7,345 nt of DNA from Rhodospirillales bacterium (lineage in GTDB: Bacteria; Pseudomonadota; Alphaproteobacteria; Acetobacterales; Acetobacteraceae): positions 1-7,345 of the forward strand of contig JANXSA010000483.1 in the NCBI GenBank assembly GCA_025352915.1. The letters run 5' to 3'. The notes under the pieces are model-generated. The model was not told the DNA's origin. It did not search any database and saw nothing but the letters and a program-made list of their open reading frames with translations. Position 1 is the first letter of the stretch; each line of letters begins with the position of its first letter. The translations under genes and the position numbers were made by a program. Positions 1-6,323 of this stretch are shown piece by piece.

Positions 1-34
1 CGCCCGCATTATTGGTAACCGTCGAAGCAATCAT
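1..34 (-). CDS. Start of the next permease gene of the ABC operon (partial, probable DppC-type)
   Basis: Only the first 11 codons lie in the window; the gene runs off the left edge. Read on the minus strand, an ATG at 34-32 overlaps the TGA stop of the DppB-type permease (33-31) in an ATGA, and the reading frame stays open to position 1, giving MIASTVTNNAG. This is the same 4-bp overlap seen at the two upstream junctions of the operon, which is the main reason for calling a start here. In operons of the peptide/nickel ABC family the DppB permease is normally followed by a DppC permease, so that identity is inferred from gene order and not from the peptide itself. A second in-frame-free option, an ATG at 9-7 in another frame, has no visible Shine-Dalgarno and would leave a 21-bp gap. 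Confidence 0.5.
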   Translation of the reverse strand, partial: MIASTVTNNAG

Positions 35-975
35 GCGCCGCGCAGCCTCGGGTTGATCATCACATAAAGAATGTCGGCAAACAGGTTCAGCATCACGTAA
101 ACCGTCGCCGTCACCAGCACCACGCCCTGCACCACCGGATAGTCCCGGTTGAACACCGCATCGACAATCATCTTGCCGAACCCCGGAATGGAGAACACCT
201 GCTCGGTCAAAACCGCCCCCGACAACAACGTCCCCAACTCCAACGCCCCCAGCGTCACCACCGGCACCAGCGCATTGCGCAAAGCATGCTTGATCACCAC
301 CAGCGACTCCGGCAACCCCTTCGCCCGCGCCGTCCGCACATAATCCTGCTGCAACGCCGTCAGCATCGCGCTGCGCGTATGCCGCATCAGCACCGCCGAG
401 ATCGCATTGCCCAGCACAAACGCCGGCATGATCGTGGTCGCCAGCGACTGCCGCCAATCCTCGGAGAGCGGCACATACCCCGATGGCGGCAGCCACCCCA
501 GATGCACCGACACCAGTAGAATGAGCATGATCCCCAACCAGAAATTCGGCGTCGACAACCCCGCCAGCCCGATCCCGTTCGCCAGGTAATCCCAGAACGT
601 ATTCTTCTTGACCGCCGACAGCACCCCCATCGGCACACCGATGCAAACCGCAATCACAAACGCCATCGACGCCAACTGCAACGTCACCGGCAACTTGGTC
701 GCCACCAGCTCCGTCACCGGCTGCCGGATCCGCCACGAAAACCCGAGATCGCCCTGCAACACATTGGTGATCCAATACAGGTACTGCATCACCAACGGCT
801 GATCGAGCTTCAGCTCGCGCCGGATCTGCTCCAGCACCAGCGGATCACGCTCCTCGCCCGCCAGCACCAGTGCCGGGTCGCCCGGCATCAGCTGTTGCAG
901 GCAGAACACCAGGATACTGACCAGCAACAGCGTCGGAATGACCTGCGCGAAACGAACCCCCAGATGTCCCCTCAT
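31..975 (-). CDS. ABC transporter permease, DppB/OppB/GsiC family (inner membrane)
   Basis: A 314-residue integral membrane permease of a binding-protein-dependent peptide/nickel-type importer, full length for the family. It would form the inner-membrane pore together with a DppC-type partner. Hydrophobic segments fall at about residues 9-29, 96-122, 133-158, 181-199, 236-258 and 283-306, matching the six-helix family layout. The N-terminal signature MPGDPA (30-35) with a following charged periplasmic stretch and the motif LGFSW (77-81) are typical of DppB. The ATPase-docking EAA loop is clear at about 211-240 (DYVRTARAKG then a conserved ALRNALVPV). The start ATG at 975-973 overlaps the TGA of the preceding binding-protein gene in an ATGA. 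The nearest purine-rich run, AGGGA, lies 14 nt upstream, too far for a good Shine-Dalgarno, so translation probably depends on coupling. Substrate cannot be read from the permease. Confidence 0.95.
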   Translation of the reverse strand: MRGHLGVRFAQVIPTLLLVSILVFCLQQLMPGDPALVLAGEERDPLVLEQIRRELKLDQPLVMQYLYWITNVLQGDLGFSWRIRQPVTELVATKLPVTLQLASMAFVIAVCIGVPMGVLSAVKKNTFWDYLANGIGLAGLSTPNFWLGIMLILLVSVHLGWLPPSGYVPLSEDWRQSLATTIMPAFVLGNAISAVLMRHTRSAMLTALQQDYVRTARAKGLPESLVVIKHALRNALVPVVTLGALELGTLLSGAVLTEQVFSIPGFGKMIVDAVFNRDYPVVQGVVLVTATVYVMLNLFADILYVMINPRLRGA

Positions 976-2501
976 GGCGCGATCGACATTCCCTGCAAGC
1001 GTACCATCCCGTCCGGCACCGGCACAAAGCCACGCACCCTGGTCGACATGGCGAAGATGTTGTTCGGCGTATACAGATACATTCGCGGTAAATCCTGCAT
1101 CAGTTGCGCCGCCACCTGGGTATACAGCGCCCGCCGCTCGGCAATGCCGGCCACCGCCCGCGCCCGGTCAAGCCAGCCATCGACGTCGTTGTTCGAATAC
1201 CCCGACGCGTTGAGATTGGGCGGCCCGGTATGGACGAAGCTGTAGACGTTGCCATCCGCATCCGCCCGCCCCGACCAGCCGATCAGGAACACCTCGTAAT
1301 CCCCGGCATCCGAGGCGGCGAGTGCGGTGACGAACTCGGTCGTACGCAGCTTCACATCGAACCCCGCCTCGGCGGCCATCGACTGGATCACCTCGCCGGT
1401 CTGGCGCAGGTCGGGATTATTGGCGATCAGCAATTCCACCACCAACGGCGTCTTCACCCCGGCGGCGGCCAGCAATGCCTTGGCACGTCCGACATCGCGG
1501 GCAACCGGCTTGATCGCGGCATCGAAGAACGGGCTGTTCGGCGCCACGAAATGCGCGTTCGGCGTGTGGCTGGCGTTATAGACCACCTGGTTGATCACCT
1601 CGCGGTCGATCGACAGCGCGAAGGCCTGGCGCACCCGCGCATCGGACATCATCGGCGTGCGCGGCCTGGTGCCGTTGGCGATGTTGAACAACAGGCTCTG
1701 GAAACCGAGCCCGGCGTTCTGCACCAGGGTGAGGCGCTTGTCGCGGCTGATTTCCGGCACGTCGCTGGGCTGGAAGCGTTCGCCGAAATCGATGGCGCCG
1801 GCTTGCAGATTGGCCAGCCGCACCGTGGCATCGACGATCGGGCGATAGACCACGCGGGCGAAGTTGACCGCGGACTTGTTCCAATAGCCGTCGAAGCGGT
1901 CGAGCACGATGCGATCCTGTGGCACCCGTTCGGCAAACTTGAACGGCCCGGTGCAGACCGGCGCCTTGCCGAAATCATTGCCCAGGGCGGCCAGCGCCTT
2001 GGGCGACATGATCATGCCGGAGCGGTCGGTGAGCTGGACCACCAGCGGCGAGGACGGCGATTTCAGCAACAGCTTTACCGTCAAACGATCCGGCGTCTCG
2101 ATGCGGTCGATCGCGCTGATCTCGCCGCGCCGCGTGCTGCCCTGCATCGTCTGGTGGCGTTCCAGGCTGGTCTTGACCGCGGCCGAGTCGAATTTTTCCC
2201 CGTCATGGAAGGTGACGCCGTCGCGCAGCTTGATGACCAGGGTCTGCGGATCGGCCCATTCGTAACTGGTGGCGAGCTGCGGCACCACGTTCAGCTTGTC
2301 GTCGATATCGAACAGCTTGTCGCACAGCCCGGCAAAGATGATGCGCCCGACATAGGTGCGCGACAGCGTCGGGTCGAGCGCATCGGCGTCGTCGGCGAGG
2401 CCGATGCGCAGGGTCGCCCCCGACTGAGAAGTGGGCGTTTGCGCCGCAGCCGGAAAGGCAAGGCCGCAGGCAAGCGCGGCAATGACAAGTTTGCGCATCA
2501 T
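972..2501 (-). CDS. ABC transporter periplasmic solute-binding protein, family 5 (second of two paralogues)
   Basis: A 509-residue periplasmic binding protein (SBP_bac_5, the DppA/OppA/NikA type) that delivers solute to the membrane permeases. The frame stays open further upstream to an ATG at 2594, but I place the start at ATG 2501-2499. It gives a clean signal peptide (MMRKL, then a hydrophobic core, with probable cleavage after A20 in AAA-QT), has AGGA 7 nt upstream (2509-2512), and forms an ATGA overlap with the preceding stop. A start one codon later (2498) is possible. Family landmarks are KLRDGVTFHDG at 91-101, FNIANGTRPRTP at 272-283, WSGRADADGN at 409-418 and PRMYLY at 472-477. C12 in the signal peptide is not in a lipobox, so this is not expected to be a lipoprotein. 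The mature protein has two cysteines (about 60 and 183), matched in the paralogue. Substrate is unknown. Confidence 0.93.
   Translation of the reverse strand: MMRKLVIAALACGLAFPAAAQTPTSQSGATLRIGLADDADALDPTLSRTYVGRIIFAGLCDKLFDIDDKLNVVPQLATSYEWADPQTLVIKLRDGVTFHDGEKFDSAAVKTSLERHQTMQGSTRRGEISAIDRIETPDRLTVKLLLKSPSSPLVVQLTDRSGMIMSPKALAALGNDFGKAPVCTGPFKFAERVPQDRIVLDRFDGYWNKSAVNFARVVYRPIVDATVRLANLQAGAIDFGERFQPSDVPEISRDKRLTLVQNAGLGFQSLLFNIANGTRPRTPMMSDARVRQAFALSIDREVINQVVYNASHTPNAHFVAPNSPFFDAAIKPVARDVGRAKALLAAAGVKTPLVVELLIANNPDLRQTGEVIQSMAAEAGFDVKLRTTEFVTALAASDAGDYEVFLIGWSGRADADGNVYSFVHTGPPNLNASGYSNNDVDGWLDRARAVAGIAERRALYTQVAAQLMQDLPRMYLYTPNNIFAMSTRVRGFVPVPDGMVRLQGMSIAP
1615..1688. repeat. Near-identical block shared by the two binding-protein genes, copy 1
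   Basis: This 74-nt stretch matches 3141-3214 in the paralogous gene at the same codon positions: 23 identical nt (1615-1637), a short divergent gap, then 42 identical nt (1647-1688). It encodes the conserved FNIANGTRPRTPMMSD and RVRQAFALSI segments. It is part of the two coding genes, not a mobile repeat. Confidence 0.85.
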
Positions 2502-4024
2502 GGCGAAATCCTGATGCCCTGCGGCCGGACGATGCCGTCGGGGATGGGGGTGAAGCCGGACACGCGGGCGTTGAGCCCGAACAGGTTCTTCCACGCATAG
2601 AGATACATCACCGGCAGGTCCGCACTCAGCCGCTCGGCGAGCTTGCCATAGAGCAGTTTTCGCGCGGCGGGATCAGTGACGGCGCGCGCCTGGTCGAGCA
2701 GCGAGTCGGCCTCGGGGCTGCGGTATTTCGAGGCGTTGAGCGAGCCGCCATTGCTGTGGATGAAGCTGAACAGATTGCCGTCGGGATCGACCCGGCCGGA
2801 CCAGCCGATGAAGAACACTTCGTAGTCCCCGTCATCGGAGTTCTTCAGCGCGGTGACCACCTCGGTCGAACGGATCTTGACGTCGAAGCCGGCTTCGCTG
2901 GCCATCGACTGGATCACCTCGCCAGTTTGACGCGCTTCCGGTGCGGTGGTGACGAGCAGATCGACGGGCAGCGGGGTCTTCACCCCGGCTTCGGCGAGCA
3001 ACGCCTTGGCGCGGGCTATGTCGCGGGTGCGCGGCTTGATCTCCGGCACGTAATATGGGCTGGCCGGGGTCACCGCCTGGGCGATCGGGGTGAAGATGCC
3101 GGCGTAGACGACATCGATCAGCGCCTGGGTGTCGATGCTGAGCGCGAAGGCCTGGCGCACCCGGACGTCGCTCATCATCGGCGTGCGCGGCCTGGTGCCG
3201 TTGGCGATGTTGAAGGTCAGGCCCTGGTAGCCGAGTCCGTCGGTGACCACCGCGCGCAGCTTGGGGTCGGCCTTGATCTTGGCGATGTCGGTGGGCTGGA
3301 TGCCCTGCATCATATCGAGCGTGCCGGCCTGGAGATTGGCCAGCCGCACGCTGGGATCGGTGATCGGGCGGAAGATGACGCGGTCGAGATGGATCGCGTC
3401 CTTGTTCCAGTAGCCGGGAAAACGGTCGAGCACGATGCGGTCCTGGGCGACGCGCTCGGTGAACTTGAACGGGCCGGCGCAGACCGGGTTGAGCGGAAAA
3501 TCCTTGCCGGCGGCCTCGGCGGCTTTCGGCGAAATGATCATGCCGGCGCGGTCGGTGAGCTGGGACAGGAACGGCGCGCTGGCGGCCTTGAGGTGAAGTT
3601 TGAAATTCAGTGCATCGACGATCTCGACGCTGTCGAGCATGGCGATCTCGGCCCGCCGCGTGCTGCCCTGCATGGTCAAATGACGCATCAGGCTGTAGCG
3701 CACCGCCTCGGCATCGAGGGGCGTGCCGTCGTGGAAGGTCAGGCCGGCGCGCAGCTTGAACGCCAGCGTCTTGGAATCGAGCCAGGCGAATTGCTCGGCG
3801 AGCTGCGGGACGATGTTCAGCTTGTCGTCGATATCGACCAGCTTGTCGCACAGGCTGGCGAAGACGATGCGGCCGATATAGGTGCGCGCGATCGTCGGAT
3901 CGAGCGCGTCGGCGTCGGAATCCAGGCCGAAGCGCAGCGTTGTCTGGGCCTGGGCATGCGGCGCGGCCAAGCCTGCCGCGATGGCTGCCAGCAGCAGAAG
4001 CGGGAGCAGTTTCGGTGCGGACAT
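2498..4024 (-). CDS. ABC transporter periplasmic solute-binding protein, family 5 (first gene of the operon)
   Basis: A 508-residue SBP_bac_5 binding protein, apparently the first gene of the importer operon. The ATG at 4024-4022 is chosen over upstream in-frame starts because it has a strong Shine-Dalgarno (AGGAAAGG, 7 nt away) and opens a classic signal peptide: MSAPK, a leucine/alanine core, and likely cleavage after A26 (AQA-QT). Landmarks are DADALDP at 37-43, KLRAGLTFHDG at 90-100, FNIANGTRPRTP at 271-282, WSGRVDPDGN at 408-417 and PVMYLY at 471-476. It is clearly paralogous to the next gene along its whole length, roughly 55-65% identical by eye. Mature cysteines at 59 and 182 match the paralogue and may form a disulfide. 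It ends in an ATGA overlap with the second binding-protein gene. Two binding proteins sharing one permease set could widen substrate range; the substrates themselves are not evident. Confidence 0.94.
   Translation of the reverse strand: MSAPKLLPLLLLAAIAAGLAAPHAQAQTTLRFGLDSDADALDPTIARTYIGRIVFASLCDKLVDIDDKLNIVPQLAEQFAWLDSKTLAFKLRAGLTFHDGTPLDAEAVRYSLMRHLTMQGSTRRAEIAMLDSVEIVDALNFKLHLKAASAPFLSQLTDRAGMIISPKAAEAAGKDFPLNPVCAGPFKFTERVAQDRIVLDRFPGYWNKDAIHLDRVIFRPITDPSVRLANLQAGTLDMMQGIQPTDIAKIKADPKLRAVVTDGLGYQGLTFNIANGTRPRTPMMSDVRVRQAFALSIDTQALIDVVYAGIFTPIAQAVTPASPYYVPEIKPRTRDIARAKALLAEAGVKTPLPVDLLVTTAPEARQTGEVIQSMASEAGFDVKIRSTEVVTALKNSDDGDYEVFFIGWSGRVDPDGNLFSFIHSNGGSLNASKYRSPEADSLLDQARAVTDPAARKLLYGKLAERLSADLPVMYLYAWKNLFGLNARVSGFTPIPDGIVRPQGIRISP
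3141..3214. repeat. Near-identical block shared by the two binding-protein genes, copy 2
   Basis: Partner of the block at 1615-1688, with identical runs at 3141-3163 and 3173-3214. The rest of the two genes is similar in protein but visibly more diverged in DNA. This suggests strong selection on the segment or local gene conversion. Confidence 0.85.
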
Positions 4025-4031
4025 CGCGCAG

Positions 4032-4039
4032 CCTTTCCT
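4032..4039 (-). promoter_or_regulatory. Strong ribosome binding site of the first binding-protein gene
   Basis: On the minus strand this reads AGGAAAGG, with 7 nt to the ATG at 4024. It is the best Shine-Dalgarno in the ABC operon and decides the start of the 508-residue protein against the upstream in-frame ATGs. It also fits this gene being the entry point for ribosomes in an otherwise translationally coupled operon. Confidence 0.75.
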
Positions 4040-4094
4040 GTCGGGCGTGGCAAGGGGAGCGCTGGAATCAAACCTCCGCCGCCCCGATTGCCCC

Positions 4095-4122
4095 CCATGT
4101 GTTGTGTTTATGTGAAACATGG
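4095..4122. repeat. Imperfect inverted repeat, candidate operator
   Basis: CCATGT at 4095-4100 is mirrored by ACATGG at 4117-4122, with 16 nt between them. Allowing one extra base in the left arm, the match extends inward (CCATGTgTT against AAACATGG). The element covers the AT-rich core of the divergent intergenic region, where a regulator controlling both directions would be expected to sit. That it is an operator is inference from position and symmetry only. Confidence 0.35.
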
Positions 4123-4179
4123 TGCCGGTCCCAGCCGGGCATGGCAAGCGATTGTCGGATGCGCCTGGATGGCCGAGGC

Positions 4180-4205
4180 GGGAGTAGGCTTGTAGCCTGG
4201 GCGGC
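4180..4205 (+). promoter_or_regulatory. selD: Possible split ribosome binding site with hairpin spacer before the selD fusion gene
   Basis: The selD fusion ATG at 4206 has no good Shine-Dalgarno at normal distance; GGGCGG at 4199-4204 is a poor match. GGGAG at 4180-4184 is 21 nt away, too far in linear form. Between them AGGCT (4186-4190), loop TGT and AGCCT (4194-4198) can pair, with a further U-G closing pair at 4185/4199. Folding this 15-nt hairpin would bring GGGAG to 6 nt from the ATG. The pairing is seen in the sequence; its role is inferred. Confidence 0.35.
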
Positions 4206-6323
4206 ATGACGCCATTCCTCGCGGATTCCACCGATATCGTTCTGCTCGGCGCCGGCCATGCCCATGTCGAGGTGCTGCGCCGTGCGGCGATGCAGCAGAT
4301 GCCGGGGGTGCGGCTGACGCTGGTGGCGCGCGAGGGGTTCACGCCGTATTCCGGCATGCTGCCCGGGCTGATCCGCGGCGAGCATGATTTCGACGCCGCC
4401 CATCTGGATTGCGCCCGGCTGGCCGCCGCTGCCGGGGCGCGGCTGATCCTGGGCGAGGCGACGGCGATCGACCTGGCGCGGCGCGAGGTGGCGGTGGCCG
4501 GGCGGCCGGCGCTGGGGTTCGACTATCTCAGTGTCGATGTCGGCGGATTGCCGGCCATGCCGGAAGATGGCGGCATCGCGGTGAAGCCGATCGGGCGTTT
4601 TCTGGCGCGGCTGGGCGAGATCGAAGCCACGCTCCAGCCGGGTGCGCGGATTGCGGTTGTCGGCAATGGCGCGGCCGGCTGCGAGCTTGCGATCGCGCTG
4701 GCGTTGCGGCTGGCCGGGCGGGCGCGGCTGGTGCTGGTGGGCCGGGCCGCGGTGCCGATGGCCGATGCGCCGGCGCTGGTGCAGCGGGCGGTGCGCCGCG
4801 CGCTGACCGATGCCGGGGTGGAGGTGCATGGCGGCGTCGATGCCGGGGGGCATGATGGCGTGCGGCTGGCGCTGTCCGATGGGCGCATGGTCGAGGCGGC
4901 GCATGTGCTGTGGGCGACCGGGGTGGTGGCGCCGGGCTTCCTGGCCGCTTCGGGGCTGGATTGCGACGCGGCCGGCTGCATCCAGGTTGGCCTGACGCTG
5001 CGCAGCATCAGCCATGACCGGGTGTTTGCCGCCGGCGATTGCGCCGCCGTGGCGGGGGCTGCGCTGCCGAAAGCCGGCGTCTGGGCGGTTCGGGCGGGGG
5101 TGCCGCTAGCGGAGAATTTGCACCGGGTGGCGCTGGGGCGGGCGCTCATTGACTGGCATCCGCAGGCCGATGCGCTGGCCATCCTTGGGCTTGGCGGTGG
5201 GCGCGCCGTGGCGTGGCGCGGCGGGCTGGCGTTCAGCGGCCGGGTGGCGGCGGCGTGGAAGCGGCGGATCGACCGGCGCTGGATGGCGATGTACCAGGGG
5301 TTGCGGCCGATGGCTGGCGACAACCCGATGCGCTGCGGCGGCTGCGGCGCCAAGATCGGGCCGGAAGCCTTGGCCGAGGCGTTGGCCGGGCTGGCCGGGC
5401 CGGCGCGCGCGGATATTCCGGTCGGCATGGCCGAGGCCGACGATGCCGCGATCACCCTGCCGCCGCCGGGCATGGCGGTGGTGCAGAGTGTCGATCATTT
5501 CCGCGCCTTCCTCGATGACCCCTATGTCTTCGGCAAGATCGCCGCCGCGCATGCGCTGTCCGACATCCACGCGATGGGGGCGCAACCCTGGACCGCGATG
5601 GCGATCGCAGCGCTGCCGTTCATGCCGGGGCGGCGCATGGGTCAGGATTTGCGCGCGATGATGCTGGGGGCGAACGCGGTGTTGCGCGGCGATGGCTGTG
5701 CGCTGATCGGCGGGCATAGCGCCGAGGGCGGCGAGGCGGCGCTCGGCTTTGCCGTCACCGGGATGGGGCTGCCCGCGGCACTTTGGCGCAAATCCGGGCT
5801 GCGGGCGGGCGATGCGCTGATCCTGACCAAGCCGCTTGGCACCGGGATCGTGTTGGCGGCGCATATGCGGGGATTGGCGCGCGTCGACTGGCTGGCGGCG
5901 GCGCTGGACAGCATGGCGCGCAGCAACGGGGCGGCAGCGGCGGTGCTGCGGCGGTTCGCGGTGAGCGCCTGCACCGATGTCACCGGCTTTGGCCTGGCCG
6001 GGCATTTGCTGGAGATGCTGCGCGCGTCCGGGGTTGGCGCGGTGCTGGATGGCGGCGCGCTGCCCGCCCTGCCCGGCGCCCGCGCGCTGGCCGCGCAGGG
6101 CATCGAAAGCACGCTGGCGCCGGAAAATCGCGCGGCGATCGACCTGCCGGATGGCGTTCATATAGCGCTGCTGGCCGACCCGCAAACCTCGGGCGGGCTG
6201 CTGGCCGGACTGCCCGCCAGCCAGGCGGAAGCATGTATCGCCGCATTATGGGCAGCCGGGTGCGAAGCGGTGGTAGTGGGCCGGGTGGTAGCGGGCAGGG
6301 TGGTGTTGCGGCTGGAGGGCTAG
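4206..6323 (+). CDS. selD: Bifunctional FAD/NAD(P)-dependent oxidoreductase - selenide, water dikinase (SelD fusion)
   Basis: A 705-residue cytoplasmic fusion. Residues 1-330 are an NDH-2-like flavoprotein: FAD-binding GAGHAH at 15-20, NAD(P)-binding GNGAAG at 153-158, WATG at 236-239 and the second FAD motif FAAGDCA at 274-280. A basic, aromatic linker (about 340-370) leads to a complete SelD domain (376-705). Its catalytic segment is CGGCGAK, with C380 and K383 in the positions of E. coli SelD Cys17 and Lys20, so the enzyme is a cysteine form, not a selenoprotein. Further SelD motifs are EADDAA at 410-415, SVDHF at 428-432, GGHS at 502-505, TDVTGFGLAGH at 590-600 and DPQTSGG at 658-664. SelD makes selenophosphate, AMP and phosphate from selenide and ATP. 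The flavoprotein half might supply reduced selenium or electrons, but its partner is unproven. An in-frame TAG at 4185 rules out a longer start. The fusion type is already known in other bacteria. No selA, selB or selU is in the window. Confidence 0.96.
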   Translation: MTPFLADSTDIVLLGAGHAHVEVLRRAAMQQMPGVRLTLVAREGFTPYSGMLPGLIRGEHDFDAAHLDCARLAAAAGARLILGEATAIDLARREVAVAGRPALGFDYLSVDVGGLPAMPEDGGIAVKPIGRFLARLGEIEATLQPGARIAVVGNGAAGCELAIALALRLAGRARLVLVGRAAVPMADAPALVQRAVRRALTDAGVEVHGGVDAGGHDGVRLALSDGRMVEAAHVLWATGVVAPGFLAASGLDCDAAGCIQVGLTLRSISHDRVFAAGDCAAVAGAALPKAGVWAVRAGVPLAENLHRVALGRALIDWHPQADALAILGLGGGRAVAWRGGLAFSGRVAAAWKRRIDRRWMAMYQGLRPMAGDNPMRCGGCGAKIGPEALAEALAGLAGPARADIPVGMAEADDAAITLPPPGMAVVQSVDHFRAFLDDPYVFGKIAAAHALSDIHAMGAQPWTAMAIAALPFMPGRRMGQDLRAMMLGANAVLRGDGCALIGGHSAEGGEAALGFAVTGMGLPAALWRKSGLRAGDALILTKPLGTGIVLAAHMRGLARVDWLAAALDSMARSNGAAAAVLRRFAVSACTDVTGFGLAGHLLEMLRASGVGAVLDGGALPALPGARALAAQGIESTLAPENRAAIDLPDGVHIALLADPQTSGGLLAGLPASQAEACIAALWAAGCEAVVVGRVVAGRVVLRLEG
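6320..6323. other. Palindromic CTAG serving as stop codon on both strands
   Basis: The plus-strand selD fusion gene ends in TAG at 6321-6323, and the minus-strand PEP-CTERM gene ends in TAG at 6322-6320. The self-complementary CTAG supplies both stops, so the two convergent genes overlap by 4 bp. There is no intergenic space for a terminator between them, and any terminator must lie inside the opposite gene. Confidence 0.95.

Larger units (their letters stand above)
4025..4205. promoter_or_regulatory. Divergent intergenic region between the ABC operon and selD fusion gene
   Basis: This 181-bp gap separates two genes read away from each other, so promoters for both must lie in it or reach into the genes. 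It holds one AT-rich island at about 4097-4120 (7 G or C in 24) inside otherwise very GC-rich DNA, flanked by an inverted repeat. I could not settle on a promoter for either direction. On the minus strand CATAAA (4112-4107) resembles a -10 but lacks a -35, and TTGCCA (4147-4142) resembles a -35 but lacks a well-spaced -10. No small gene with a convincing start is visible here. Confidence 0.5.

Noticed and set aside
2466..2501. Lipoprotein signal in the second binding protein (C12)
   Set aside because: The residues before the cysteine (A-L-A) do not fit a lipobox, which needs Leu or similar at -3, and a good signal-peptidase I site follows at AAA-Q.
2502..2594. N-terminal extension of the second binding protein from an ATG at 2594
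   Set aside because: The extra 31 residues are out-of-frame readings of the end of the preceding gene and would bury a clean signal peptide.
1104..2600. A long open frame (498 codons) on the plus strand opposite the second binding-protein gene
   Set aside because: It is antisense to a clear family gene, is rich in Arg, Gly, Asp, His and Ala as expected of a GC-rich shadow frame, and has no recognisable domain or ribosome binding site.
2756..4195. A long open frame (479 codons) on the plus strand opposite the first binding-protein gene
   Set aside because: Same shadow pattern as the one opposite the other paralogue. Their resemblance to each other simply mirrors the paralogy of the real genes.
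4025..4357. N-terminal extension of the first binding protein from an ATG at 4357
   Set aside because: The extra 111 residues have no signal-like character, run opposite the selD start, and would bury the signal peptide. The ATG at 4024 has a strong Shine-Dalgarno.
5328..5350. Selenocysteine (in-frame TGA) in the SelD active site
   Set aside because: The codons at both active-site thiol positions are TGC, so this is a cysteine-type SelD.
4068..6185. Several long minus-strand open frames (315-359 codons) opposite the selD fusion
   Set aside because: Low-complexity Arg/Ala/Pro/Gln-rich translations, no domain, and they lie antisense to a gene with all catalytic motifs intact.
6270..6312. GGTGGTAG/GGGCGGG-like G-rich repeats at the end of selD
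   Set aside because: They encode the Val/Gly/Arg-rich last residues of SelD (VVVGRVVAGRVV) and look like codon bias, not a separate repeat element.
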